Assembly: GCA_019187195.1 (NCBI GenBank) | Contig: JABAQT010000084.1 | Coordinates: 1-55,782, forward strand | Length of the DNA: 55,782 nt | Direction of reading: 5' to 3' | Source of the DNA: Bryobacteraceae bacterium | GTDB taxonomy: Bacteria; Acidobacteriota; Terriglobia; Bryobacterales; Bryobacteraceae | In this document: in pieces, positions 1 through 7,837 of the stretch | Layout: the number at the start of each line of letters is the position of its first letter | Position numbering within the stretch: the stretch's first letter is position 1 | Program-made: the position numbers and the translations under genes | Notes under the pieces: model-generated | Seen by the model: only the letters and a program-made list of their open reading frames with translations | Told to the model about the DNA's origin: nothing | The model's database searches: none

Positions 1-134
1 GAGAAAGGGATGACAAGAAAGGGATGCTCCACTGCCTTATAGTTATCCTTGTACGTCAGCATTTGTAAGCGGCGTTCCACCGCCGGCTCCTGCGAAACCG
101 TGAAGCCATTAACGCGAAGGTTACGCGACGGCAT
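1..134 (-). CDS. possible N-terminal fragment of an unrecognised protein, runs off left edge
   Basis: On the minus strand an ATG at 134-132 opens a frame with no stop up to the window edge (44 complete codons). The predicted N-terminus begins MPSRNLRVNGFTVSQEP and continues with a mixed polar and hydrophobic sequence ending near HPFLVIPF. I do not recognise the family. About two thirds of third positions are G or C, lower than in the neighbouring genes, and no clear ribosome binding site precedes the ATG. It would diverge from the oxidoreductase gene at 306. It could be a chance open frame; the rest of the gene lies outside the window. Confidence 0.3.
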   Translation of the reverse strand, partial: MPSRNLRVNGFTVSQEPAVERRLQMLTYKDNYKAVEHPFLVIPF

Positions 135-161
135 TGAGCAACTCGACCGCGCGAGGGCATT

Positions 162-179
162 CCGGGCGAAGACGCCCGG
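162..179. other. stem-loop in the 135-305 intergenic stretch
   Basis: CCGGGCG (162-168) and CGCCCGG (173-179) form a perfect 7-bp stem around the loop AAGA. No T-tract follows on either strand, so it is not a classical intrinsic terminator. Nothing else stands out between 135 and 305, and no convincing ribosome binding site precedes the ATG at 306. Confidence 0.35.
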
Positions 180-305
180 CACGACAAGATTACGTTTATC
201 CCCATTTAGTTAACCGCGGCCAAGCCGCCTCTCCTCCTCGCAATCCCCGCCCCTCCACGCGAAAACAGTCCCCGCAAATGGCGACCAACATGCTACACCC
301 CCGCC

Positions 306-1559
306 ATGAGACGACGGCACTTCCTCTCACTCTCCGGAGCCACGCTCACCGCCTCCGCATCCGCGCGCGCCGCCAAGGTCGGCCCCAATGACCGTATCCG
401 CGCCGGTTTCATCGGTCTCGGCGGCCGCGCCCGCTGGCTCCTTGCCAACGAGCAGTTTCCCGGAGCCGAGATCGTCTCCGTCGCCGATTGCTTCCTCTCC
501 CGCTGCGACGAAGCCGCCCGTACGCGCCCGGAAGGTGAAAAGTGGCGTAAGTATCATGACTACCGCGCCATGCTCGACGCCGAAAAGCTCGACGCGGTCT
601 TCGTCGAAACCACCACTCATGCCCGCGCCCTCATCGCCATCCATGCCATGCAGGCCGGCGTTGACGTCTATGCCGAAAAGCCTCTTACCCTCACCGTCGC
701 CGAAGGCCGCATCCTCGTCAAAGCCGCCCGCCGCCTGGGCCGCATCCTCACCACCGGAACGCAGCAGCGTTCCATCCCCGCCAATGTCTATGCGAGCAAA
801 CTGGTGCGCGAGGGAGCCATCGGCCGCATCCGTGAAGTCATGGTCTGCAATTTCGAGGCGGGAAAACGTTGGACCCCGCGCGATGCCGAACCGTTGCCAC
901 AAGGCCTCAATTGGGACCAGTGGTGTAACCAGACCGAACTCCGCCCCTACCATTCCGAGCTGCAAAAGCGCTGGAGCTGGTATACCGATTACGACGGCGG
1001 CGGCCAGTCCTGGGGCGTCACGGGTTGGGGAGCCCATTCGCTCGACCAGGTCCAGTGCGCCCTCGGCACCGACAACACCTGCCCCGTCGAGATCGAGCCG
1101 GAAGCCCCCGGCGAGACCGCGAAGGTCACCATGCGCTATGCCTCCGGCGCCGTCCTCAAGCTCTGGGGCGCGCGCCGCGACCACGCCGACCTCGGCGCCA
1201 TCTTCACCGGGGACAAAGGAGTCATCGAAATCAAGCGCGGCTCGTTCACCGTCGAGCCGGCGGGACTCGGCGAAGCGCTCCTCAAGGATGCCCCCGAGTT
1301 CACCCCCGAAGGCCCGGGCGAGAACCGCTTCCACATCGCGAACTTTTTCGAGTCCGTCCGCTCCCGGCGCCTTCCCAATGCCGACGCGGAAATCGGCCAT
1401 CGATCGTCCACCGTCTGTCACCTCGTCAATATCGCTCGCGATCTCGGGCGAAAGCTGAAGTATGATCCGGACACCGAATCGTTTCCCGGCGATGCGGAAG
1501 CCAACGCGAAACTCACCCGTCCGCGCCGGAAAGGCTACGAACTGCCACGGATCAGTTGA
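306..1559 (+). CDS. Gfo/Idh/MocA family oxidoreductase, exported type
   Basis: A 417-residue NAD(P)-dependent sugar oxidoreductase of the Gfo/Idh/MocA family. The N-terminus (MRRRHFLSLSG followed by an alanine-rich stretch) looks like a short twin-arginine signal. The Rossmann fold starts near residue 32 with GFIGLGGRA, and the family EKP motif (AEKPLTLT) lies near residue 124. The C-terminal half is the usual alpha/beta substrate domain, and VTGWGAHSLDQ is a typical active-site segment. Family members oxidise or reduce sugar hydroxyls, often through tightly held NAD(P); the substrate cannot be read from sequence. It is the first gene of a cluster running to 6293, 47 bp before a second family member. 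No Shine-Dalgarno sequence is visible upstream of the ATG. The family call is secure; export is inferred. Confidence 0.93.
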   Translation: MRRRHFLSLSGATLTASASARAAKVGPNDRIRAGFIGLGGRARWLLANEQFPGAEIVSVADCFLSRCDEAARTRPEGEKWRKYHDYRAMLDAEKLDAVFVETTTHARALIAIHAMQAGVDVYAEKPLTLTVAEGRILVKAARRLGRILTTGTQQRSIPANVYASKLVREGAIGRIREVMVCNFEAGKRWTPRDAEPLPQGLNWDQWCNQTELRPYHSELQKRWSWYTDYDGGGQSWGVTGWGAHSLDQVQCALGTDNTCPVEIEPEAPGETAKVTMRYASGAVLKLWGARRDHADLGAIFTGDKGVIEIKRGSFTVEPAGLGEALLKDAPEFTPEGPGENRFHIANFFESVRSRRLPNADAEIGHRSSTVCHLVNIARDLGRKLKYDPDTESFPGDAEANAKLTRPRRKGYELPRIS

Positions 1560-1606
1560 GTCATTTGCCCCATCCAGCGCGAAGTGACCCAGTATAGGAG
1601 ATTTCC

Positions 1607-2800
1607 ATGACAACATCCCGCCGCGCACTCCTCGGCATCGCGGCCGCCGCTCCCGCCGCCGCCCGCCGCCACTTCTCCCCTAACGACCGCATCGGCATAG
1701 GACTCATCGGAGGCGGCGGCCGCGGCCGCTATCACCTCTCCGACCTCTCGAAGCTCAAAGCCGAGAACATCGCGGTTACCGCGGTCTGCGACGTCCACCA
1801 CCCGGCTTTGACCGCAATGGCTGAACGCGCCGGCGCCGCCTTCTCCACGGCGGTCCGCAAGACCACCGTCTATCGTGAACTGCTCGGCTGGAGCGAAGTC
1901 GACGCCGTCATCATCGCCTCCCCTGATTTCACCCACGCCGAAATCCTCGCCGAAGCCGTTCGCGCCGGCAAGGATGTCTACTGTGAAAAGCCGATGGCTA
2001 CCAACTTCACCGACGCCAAACGCGCCTTCCACGCCGTCAGGCAAGCGCAACAGGTCGTCCAGATCGGCACCCAGCGCCGCAGCGAACCCGGCCTCATGGG
2101 AGCCGCGAAACTCATGCGGCAGGGCGTACTCGGCAGAGTCACCCGCGTCGATATGGAGGTGAACTTCCAGGAACCCCGCTGGCGCCGCGATTACTCGGCA
2201 ATACGCGCCGAAGACGTCGATTGGCCCCGCTTTCTCTTCGGCCGCTCGGACCGGCCCTTCGAAGCGCGCCGCCTGCGCGAATGGCAACTCTTCCGCGATT
2301 ACACCAACGGCCTCCCCGGCCTCTGGATGAGCCATTACATCGACCTCGTCCCATGGTTCCTCGGTACGCCCTACCCACGCTCCGCCGTGGCCAGTGGAGG
2401 CGTCTTCTTCTGGAAGGACGGCCGCGAAACCGAGGACGTCTTTCAGGCTCTGCTCGAATACCCCAACGATTGCCTGGTCCGCTGGGCCATGAGCCTTACC
2501 AACTCCGCTCCCGTTCGCAATGCCTGGTATGGGACGCGCGGTATACTCGATTGCGAAGCGTTGAAGATCACCGGCGCCGGCAGCAAGACCGCGGACCGCA
2601 TTGCCAGTGACATCGCCATCGAGAAGGTGGAAACGGATACCCACATGGAAAACTTCCTGCGATGCGTTCGCTCCCGCAAGACGCCCCGTGCCGATATACA
2701 GGCCGGGTTCTCCCACGCCGTCGCCGGCATCATGTCGGCCGAAGCCCTGCGCACCGGACGCCGCGTTACCTTCGACGCCGAACGCCTCGAGATCGTATGA
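1607..2800 (+). CDS. Gfo/Idh/MocA family oxidoreductase, exported type
   Basis: A second Gfo/Idh/MocA oxidoreductase, 397 residues. It begins MTTSRRALLGIAAAAPAAA, a twin-arginine-like signal, then a Rossmann segment GLIGGGGRGRYHL near residue 30 and an EKP motif (CEKPMATN) near residue 127. The start is supported by TAGGAG about 6 nt upstream of ATG 1607. The stop overlaps the start of the next gene by 4 bp (ATGA at 2797-2800), indicating translational coupling. Two different family members in one operon suggest successive redox steps on one glycan-derived substrate, or use on different sugars. The reaction is not predictable beyond NAD(P)-dependent sugar oxidoreduction. Confidence 0.93.
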   Translation: MTTSRRALLGIAAAAPAAARRHFSPNDRIGIGLIGGGGRGRYHLSDLSKLKAENIAVTAVCDVHHPALTAMAERAGAAFSTAVRKTTVYRELLGWSEVDAVIIASPDFTHAEILAEAVRAGKDVYCEKPMATNFTDAKRAFHAVRQAQQVVQIGTQRRSEPGLMGAAKLMRQGVLGRVTRVDMEVNFQEPRWRRDYSAIRAEDVDWPRFLFGRSDRPFEARRLREWQLFRDYTNGLPGLWMSHYIDLVPWFLGTPYPRSAVASGGVFFWKDGRETEDVFQALLEYPNDCLVRWAMSLTNSAPVRNAWYGTRGILDCEALKITGAGSKTADRIASDIAIEKVETDTHMENFLRCVRSRKTPRADIQAGFSHAVAGIMSAEALRTGRRVTFDAERLEIV

Positions 2801-3951
2801 CCCGCCGCGCGTTCGTTCCCCTCGCGGCATCGCCCTTGCTCCCCACCGGACCGCCCATTCGCAAAGTGGAAGTCTTCCCGGTCATCTATCCCGTTACCGG
2901 CCACTTCCGCTTCTTCTCGAAACCCCAGCGTCCCGCCGTATTCGTCAAGATCACTTGCGAGGACGGCTCTTTCGGTTGGGGCCAGAGCGTGCCCACCCAC
3001 ATCTGGAGCTACGAAACGCTCGAATCCGTCACCTCCTCGCTGCGCAACTACCTCGCCCCGGCCGTCATGGGCCGCGACCCGTTCGACATCGCCGGAGCCC
3101 ACCAGGCGATGAACCGCGTCATCGCTCCCTCTTTCTCAACGGGCATGCCCATCGCCAAGGCGGGCATCGATCTCGCCCTTCACGACCTCTCCGGCAAACT
3201 CGCCAAACGTTCCATCCCCGCCCTCTGGGGATACGTTCCCCGCGAACGCATCACTCTTAGTTGGACCCTCAACCCGCGCACGCTCGATGAGACCGCCGCG
3301 CTCGTCGCCGAGGGCAGCAGGCGCGGCTACCGCCACTTCAATATCAAAGTCGCGCCCGATCCGCGCTTCGATGTCGAACTGGCCAGGCTCGTCCGCCGCC
3401 TCGCCCCCGATTGCTTCCTCTGGGCGGACGCCAACGGCGGCTACGATCCGGCCACCGCGCTCTCGGTCGCTCCCAAACTCGCCGCCGCCGGCGTCAACGT
3501 CCTCGAACAACCTGTCGCCGCCAACCGCCTCTCCGGCTTTCGCGATCTCAAGCGCCAGGGAGCCCTGCCCATCCTCATGGACGAAGGCGTCGTCTCTTCC
3601 ACCGACCTCATCGAATTCATTAAACTCGGCCTGCTCGACGGCGTCGCCATGAAACCCGCCCGCACCGCCGGGCTCTGGGACGCCCGCCGCCAGGCTGAAA
3701 TCCTTCGCGATGCCGGACTCCTCATGCTCGGCAGCGGCCTCACCGATCCGGACGTCTCTCTCGCCGCCTCCCTCCTCCTGTTCGGAGCTTTCGGCGTCGC
3801 CTACCCCGCTGCCTTGAACGGCCTGCAATTCCTCACCGCCGGTTTTCTCAGAAAACCGTTCCAGCTCGAGGACGGCGCGCTCCGCGTTCCCACCGCCCCG
3901 GGACTCGGCGTCGAAGTCGACGAAGATGCCGTTCGCCGGAGCGCTCCATGA
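2797..3951 (+). CDS. enolase-superfamily enzyme (mandelate racemase / muconate-lactonizing type)
   Basis: A 384-residue member of the enolase superfamily, which abstracts a proton alpha to a carboxylate or similar group. ATG 2797 is chosen because it overlaps the previous stop by 4 bp and gives an RR-type N-terminus (MTRRAFVPLAASPLL). Metal-ligand and catalytic positions are visible: D211 (WADANGGY), E237 (LEQPV), D262 (MDEG) and K286 (AMKPART), the muconate-lactonizing-enzyme pattern. The second lysine of the usual KxK motif is present (K184), but the first is Asn (N182-I-K184). That changes the acid/base set and argues against a standard racemase. It lies between two oxidoreductases and a DUF6807 protein, so a lyase, dehydratase or isomerase role on an oxidised sugar is plausible. 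Confidence 0.88.
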   Translation: MTRRAFVPLAASPLLPTGPPIRKVEVFPVIYPVTGHFRFFSKPQRPAVFVKITCEDGSFGWGQSVPTHIWSYETLESVTSSLRNYLAPAVMGRDPFDIAGAHQAMNRVIAPSFSTGMPIAKAGIDLALHDLSGKLAKRSIPALWGYVPRERITLSWTLNPRTLDETAALVAEGSRRGYRHFNIKVAPDPRFDVELARLVRRLAPDCFLWADANGGYDPATALSVAPKLAAAGVNVLEQPVAANRLSGFRDLKRQGALPILMDEGVVSSTDLIEFIKLGLLDGVAMKPARTAGLWDARRQAEILRDAGLLMLGSGLTDPDVSLAASLLLFGAFGVAYPAALNGLQFLTAGFLRKPFQLEDGALRVPTAPGLGVEVDEDAVRRSAP

Positions 3952-6293
3952 AACCCCTCCTTCTGTTGCTCGCCGTCTCCGCGTGCGCCGGAGACTTCCG
4001 CTGGGCCGGGAGCAACTCTGCCGAACTCGAACTCACCGAGGGCGGCAAGACAGTATTCGTCTACAACCACGGCGAGGGCCGCAAATGCTGTTACCTCCAC
4101 CCCGTCATGTCCCCGGCCGGCGTCACCCTCACCGATGACGGCCCCGCGGATCACCGCCATCACCGCGGCCTCTTCTGGGCCTGGCCCATTCTGGAAGCGG
4201 GTGGGCGCCGCTACGATCCATGGCTGCTCAACGGCATCGAGCACCGCGCCGACGGCGCTCCCGCTCACGTCATTCAATCCGGAAACGCTACCCTCCGCGC
4301 CTCCCACTCCTGGATCGCCGGCGGCAAGCCGCTGCTCCGCGACTCGATCGAAATCACCGTTCACCCCGCCCGGAATGGCGCGCGGGTCTTTGACATTTCC
4401 CTGACCCTTCAGGCCGCCGATCAGCCTATCCTCCTCGCCGGAGCGCCCGAGCAGAGCAAGGGATACGGCGGCCTCAGCATCCGCTTTGCTCCCCGCTCCC
4501 ACACCGCGATTCGCTCGAGCGATGGCCCCGTGCCCAGGGACGAAGACCACGGCGCTCACCAGTGGGCCGAACTCGAAGGCACGTTCTCCCAGGGCCGCGC
4601 CGCACTCCGCCTCACCGCCGCCCCATCGAACCCTGGCTTCCCCAACCAATGGTGCCTCCGCCACTACGGCTTCCTCGGCGCGAACTTCCCCGGCGTCACG
4701 CCCCTCCGCCTGGATCCCGGCAAACCCGTCGCCCTCCGCTACCAGGTGCGCGTCTTCGATACCCCTGATCCGCTCGCCGCCGAGGCGCGCGAAAACGGCC
4801 GCCGCTTCGAGCGCTCGGCCGCCGCCATGCGCAAACTCATGCTCGCCTGGCTCGGCGAGGCCGATCCCCGCACCGGTCTTCTCCCCGAGCGCATCCCCGG
4901 TGGCCCGCGCGGCCTGAAACCGGGCCAGCCCCGCCGCTACACCGCCCAGAATTCCGCCGCCGACCTCTACCCCTACCTCATCCTTACGGCCGAACTCACC
5001 GATCCCGATCTCTACCGCGGCCGCCTCCTCGAAATGCTCCGCAACGAGGTGCGCTACTCGACGGTCCTCGATTCGCTTCCCGGCGACGTCGATCTCTCCA
5101 CCGGACGCCCCGGTCCGCTCAACCTCTTCGGGGCCTCCGAGTACGCCAAGGACGGCCTGCTCGCCGTCACCGAACTCCTCGGCCGCACTCCATGGTTCTT
5201 CCGCATGACGGATCTCACCGCCGATATCATGAAGCATGCCCCAACCAGAACCCGCTGGGGCAACCTTCCCGGCCCCGGAGCCGAAATCAATGGCGACGTG
5301 CTTCAGGTGCTCGACCGCCTCATCCCCATGACCGCCGATCCGCGCTACCGGGATTGGGCCCACACCATCGCCCGCGCCTACATCGAAGAGGTGCTCCCCG
5401 GCTGTCACGACCTCCCTTGCATGAACTGGAACTTCGATACGCACACCGGCGATCAGCGCGTCCAACTGCGCGACCACGGCAACGAAGCCGTCGTCGGCCT
5501 CGCTCTTCTCTACGCCATCGAACGCACCCCCTCCTACCGCGAGCCCATCGCCCGCATGCTCGACCGTATCCTCGCCTCCGCCAACCCGGACGGTTTCCTT
5601 TATGACGTCATTGATCCGGTAACATTGAAGCCCCTCCGCGACCGCCTCTCCGATAACTGGGGCTATCTCTATGGAGCGATGTACACCTTCTACCAGGCCA
5701 CCGGCGATACCCGCTATCGCGACGCCGTCCGCCGCGTGCTCGCGAATCTCCCCAAGTACCGCAATTACGATTGGGAGAACGGCTCGTTTGACGGCGTCGC
5801 GGACTCCATCGAAAGCGCCCTCTACCTCGTCAACCGCGAACCCTCCCCCGAGGCCTGGTCATGGATCGATCCCGAAATGGACGGCCTCCTCGCCCGCCAG
5901 CTTCCCTCCGGTTTCCTCGAATACTGGTACGGCGAAGGCAACTTCAACCGCACCGTCTACCTCTACGCCCTCGCCAAGTCCCAAGGCTGCCGCCCCCTCC
6001 ACTGGACTCCGGGTCTCGAAGTGGGAGCCGTCCGCCGGGGTGACCGCCTCCTCCTCTCCCTGAACCGCGACGCCGTTATCCGCTTCGATTTCGCCCGCCA
6101 CCGCCGCGTCCTCAACCTCGCCGCTAACTACGTCCGCCTCAACGAGTTCCCCGAGTGGTTCACCGTCGATGAGAACAAGCTCTACGAGATCACCGGACCC
6201 GGCCCCGCGCGGGTCCGCCTCGGCTCGGAACTGATGGAAGGCCTGCCCCTCACGGCAGGCATCTGGGAGATTGCGCCGCACGAAGGCAAGTAA
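3948..6293 (+). CDS. DUF6807 (PmoA-family) protein fused to an all-helical glycosidase-like domain
   Basis: A 781-residue predicted secreted protein. Residues 1-15 form a signal peptide. Residues about 17-265 match the DUF6807/'PmoA-family' fold, with its hallmark DGPADHRHHRGLFWAW near residues 64-79 and a second conserved stretch around KGYGGLSIRFAPR. Residues about 275-650 form a long helical region with repeated aromatic motifs (NWGYLYGAMYTFYQ, YRNYDWENGSFDG, FLEYWYGEGNFNRT), as in alpha/alpha-toroid glycoside hydrolases or lyases. The last 100 residues look beta-rich. ATG 3948 overlaps the preceding stop by 4 bp. The function of DUF6807 is not established as far as I know. Context indicates a carbohydrate substrate, and the fusion suggests a catalytic toroid with an accessory domain. 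Confidence 0.85.
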   Translation: MKPLLLLLAVSACAGDFRWAGSNSAELELTEGGKTVFVYNHGEGRKCCYLHPVMSPAGVTLTDDGPADHRHHRGLFWAWPILEAGGRRYDPWLLNGIEHRADGAPAHVIQSGNATLRASHSWIAGGKPLLRDSIEITVHPARNGARVFDISLTLQAADQPILLAGAPEQSKGYGGLSIRFAPRSHTAIRSSDGPVPRDEDHGAHQWAELEGTFSQGRAALRLTAAPSNPGFPNQWCLRHYGFLGANFPGVTPLRLDPGKPVALRYQVRVFDTPDPLAAEARENGRRFERSAAAMRKLMLAWLGEADPRTGLLPERIPGGPRGLKPGQPRRYTAQNSAADLYPYLILTAELTDPDLYRGRLLEMLRNEVRYSTVLDSLPGDVDLSTGRPGPLNLFGASEYAKDGLLAVTELLGRTPWFFRMTDLTADIMKHAPTRTRWGNLPGPGAEINGDVLQVLDRLIPMTADPRYRDWAHTIARAYIEEVLPGCHDLPCMNWNFDTHTGDQRVQLRDHGNEAVVGLALLYAIERTPSYREPIARMLDRILASANPDGFLYDVIDPVTLKPLRDRLSDNWGYLYGAMYTFYQATGDTRYRDAVRRVLANLPKYRNYDWENGSFDGVADSIESALYLVNREPSPEAWSWIDPEMDGLLARQLPSGFLEYWYGEGNFNRTVYLYALAKSQGCRPLHWTPGLEVGAVRRGDRLLLSLNRDAVIRFDFARHRRVLNLAANYVRLNEFPEWFTVDENKLYEITGPGPARVRLGSELMEGLPLTAGIWEIAPHEGK

Positions 6294-6296
6294 TCT

Positions 6297-6311
6297 GCAC
6301 CACGCTGGTGC
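6297..6311 (+). terminator. weak stem-loop after the first carbohydrate cluster
   Basis: GCACCA (6297-6302) and TGGTGC (6306-6311) form a 6-bp stem with a 3-nt loop, 4 nt after the stop codon at 6293. The downstream sequence has no T-run, so it is at best a weak terminator or an RNA 3'-end stabiliser. Confidence 0.3.
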
Positions 6312-6330
6312 GCTCTGATATTCTTAAGCC

Positions 6331-6627
6331 ATGGCAACGCGGCGGCAATCAACTCCTCGTTCGGTCCGGCAGAGCGTGACCATCCCGGCAACCCTGGCAA
6401 AGGAAGTCCGGCGTGTCGCCAGGGAGCGCCATGTCACGATGAGCCGCGCGCTGGTTGTTCTGGCCGAAAGGGGAGTGCGCGCGGAGACCGAGGCCAAAGA
6501 ACAACTCGCCGCTTGCTATAACCGCTTTCTCTCCGAGCAGGATCCCGCCCGCAAGAACGCGGCCGGCAGGGACCTGATTCGTGTGATTTTCGGAAAAGAC
6601 TCCATTGCCGAAGATCCAGTTCACTAA
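6331..6627 (+). CDS. ribbon-helix-helix-like small protein, possible antitoxin
   Basis: A 98-residue basic protein. A short disordered N-terminus leads into SVTIPATLAKEVRRVARERHVTMSRALVVLAERG, written here only to locate residues about 14-47. The strand (VTIP) followed by two amphipathic helices is the pattern of ribbon-helix-helix DNA-binding antitoxins. The remainder (AKEQLAACYNRFLSEQD) is an acidic-basic helix that could bind a partner. The 3' end overlaps the next gene by 23 bp, a layout common in toxin-antitoxin pairs. TATTCT at 6319-6324 is a -10-like box six nucleotides before the ATG, with no Shine-Dalgarno. The RHH call is moderate; the antitoxin role is inferred from size and gene order. 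Confidence 0.6.
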   Translation: MATRRQSTPRSVRQSVTIPATLAKEVRRVARERHVTMSRALVVLAERGVRAETEAKEQLAACYNRFLSEQDPARKNAAGRDLIRVIFGKDSIAEDPVH

Positions 6628-6850
6628 CCTCCCGCGCGGCATTTGGCATCACCTTCTCCTGCGGGTCGAAGAGAGGCGAATCTCCGCCACTGACTTGGGC
6701 GCGCTTCAGAAATGGGTGAAGAGTGAGCCGTCCGCGCCGGATGGGGACTGGTATAAGGACTTCGGTTCATTCATCCTATGCGGCGTGGGCCGGTTCCCCA
6801 AGACGATTCTCGAGAAAGGCATGAAGCCTTTCGGTGACCCGATCGAATAA
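6605..6850 (+). CDS. small conserved-looking protein, possible toxin or partner of the RHH protein
   Basis: An 81-residue product from a TTG start overlapping the RHH gene by 23 bp; GGAAAAG about 9 nt upstream may serve as ribosome binding site. The sequence has a helical first half (LPRGIWHHLLLRVEERRIS) and a second half with the motif GDWYKDFGSF followed by LCGVGRFPKTILEKGMKP. This looks like a recurrent family of small uncharacterised proteins, but I cannot name it. No known toxin catalytic motif is evident. A role as the functional partner of the upstream DNA-binding protein, for example a type II toxin, is inferred from overlap and size only. Confidence 0.55.
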   Translation: MPKIQFTNLPRGIWHHLLLRVEERRISATDLGALQKWVKSEPSAPDGDWYKDFGSFILCGVGRFPKTILEKGMKPFGDPIE

Positions 6851-6885
6851 TCGGAACCCTCGGAAGGTTGCCGTTGAAGGCGCGA

Positions 6886-6901
6886 GGCGGGCCTTCCCGC
6901 C
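6886..6901. terminator. stem-loop between convergent genes
   Basis: GGCGGG (6886-6891) and CCCGCC (6896-6901) flank a CCTT loop and abut the TAG stop (6904-6902) of the minus-strand gene. It sits between convergent transcription units ending at 6850 (+) and 6902 (-). It has no T-run and is therefore a weak terminator candidate only. Confidence 0.3.
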
Positions 6902-7774
6902 CTACGCGCGCACCCCGAACACCCGTTCCGCCCACACCCGGCTCCGCCGCAAATTCTCCGTCAACCCCCGCGTGATCCGTGTCTCCCTCTCCCAGGCCAG
7001 TTCCACTACCAGCCAGCCCCGGTATCCCTTCCGCCGCAAGTGCGCCGCCACCTTCGAATAGTCCACGTCCCCGTCCGCCAACTCCTCCAGCCACACCCCG
7101 CCCCGCGAATTCCGCAAGTGCAGGTCCCCCACGCGATCTCCCGCCTCCTCGAGCAGCGCCATCGGCTCCAATCCGCCCCGCCGCACCCAATCGATATCCA
7201 GGCAGATCCCCACATCCCGCGCCTCGGTCCCGCGCAGCATATGACGCCATTCGCGCGCGTTCTCCGACAACTCCGGAGCGTGCTCATGCACCAGCAGCCG
7301 CAACCCCATCCCTCTCAGACGCCGTCCCAATTCTCCAATCGCCCGCGTCTGCGTCTCCAATTCCGCGTCCGTCTTCCGCTCCCCCTTCTTCGGATTCGCA
7401 TTGAAACTCACCGCCGCAATCCGCGCCGGCTTCACCCTCTCCACCAGCGCCAGCGTATCCTCGATCGTCCGCGCCGCCGCACCGCCTTCGTGCATGTCCC
7501 CGCCGTTGTACACCACGTCCAGCTTCAACCCGTGCTTCTCAAGTAACTCGAGCATCCGCGGTGCGAGTTCCGGCGTGAAAAACGACGAAGTCAACTCCAC
7601 CCGCCGGTATCCCGCCTCCGCGAGGCTTGCCGCCACGTCCCCCGCGCCCTCGGCAAGCGTCCGCTTCTCCCGCGCCAGCGCCTGCTGCCACACGTAGGCC
7701 TGCACCGCCAGCGTTGGCGCATAGCCGCCGGGCGCTCCCAGCGCCAATCCGCACAACCATTCCCGTCGAGTCAT
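6902..7774 (-). CDS. sugar phosphate isomerase/epimerase-like TIM barrel, exported type
   Basis: A 290-residue protein of the xylose-isomerase-like TIM-barrel (AP endonuclease family 2) superfamily. ATG 7774 gives MTRREWLCGLALGAPGG, a twin-arginine-like leader. Barrel-strand motifs include YRRVELTSSFF, LDVVYNGGDMHEGG, LLVHEHAPE, VGICLDIDWVRRGG and VGDLHLRNSRGG. The Glu, Asp and His residues at strand ends are those that usually bind a divalent metal in this fold. Members isomerise or epimerise keto-sugars, and some cleave 3-keto-glycosides. It is transcribed opposite to the block starting at 7838, with 63 bp between the starts, so a shared control region is likely. Confidence 0.82.
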   Translation of the reverse strand: MTRREWLCGLALGAPGGYAPTLAVQAYVWQQALAREKRTLAEGAGDVAASLAEAGYRRVELTSSFFTPELAPRMLELLEKHGLKLDVVYNGGDMHEGGAAARTIEDTLALVERVKPARIAAVSFNANPKKGERKTDAELETQTRAIGELGRRLRGMGLRLLVHEHAPELSENAREWRHMLRGTEARDVGICLDIDWVRRGGLEPMALLEEAGDRVGDLHLRNSRGGVWLEELADGDVDYSKVAAHLRRKGYRGWLVVELAWERETRITRGLTENLRRSRVWAERVFGVRA

Positions 7775-7837
7775 GCGAACCCGTTTGCAATCCGGCTGCC
7801 ATGTTTCGAATGGCGCGCGGATTGCTAAGCAAGTTCC

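Noticed and set aside
3801..5477. A 558-codon minus-strand frame over the DUF6807 gene
   Set aside because: The plus-strand gene has a signal peptide, conserved motifs and operon overlap; the antisense product is Gly/Val/Glu-rich low complexity.
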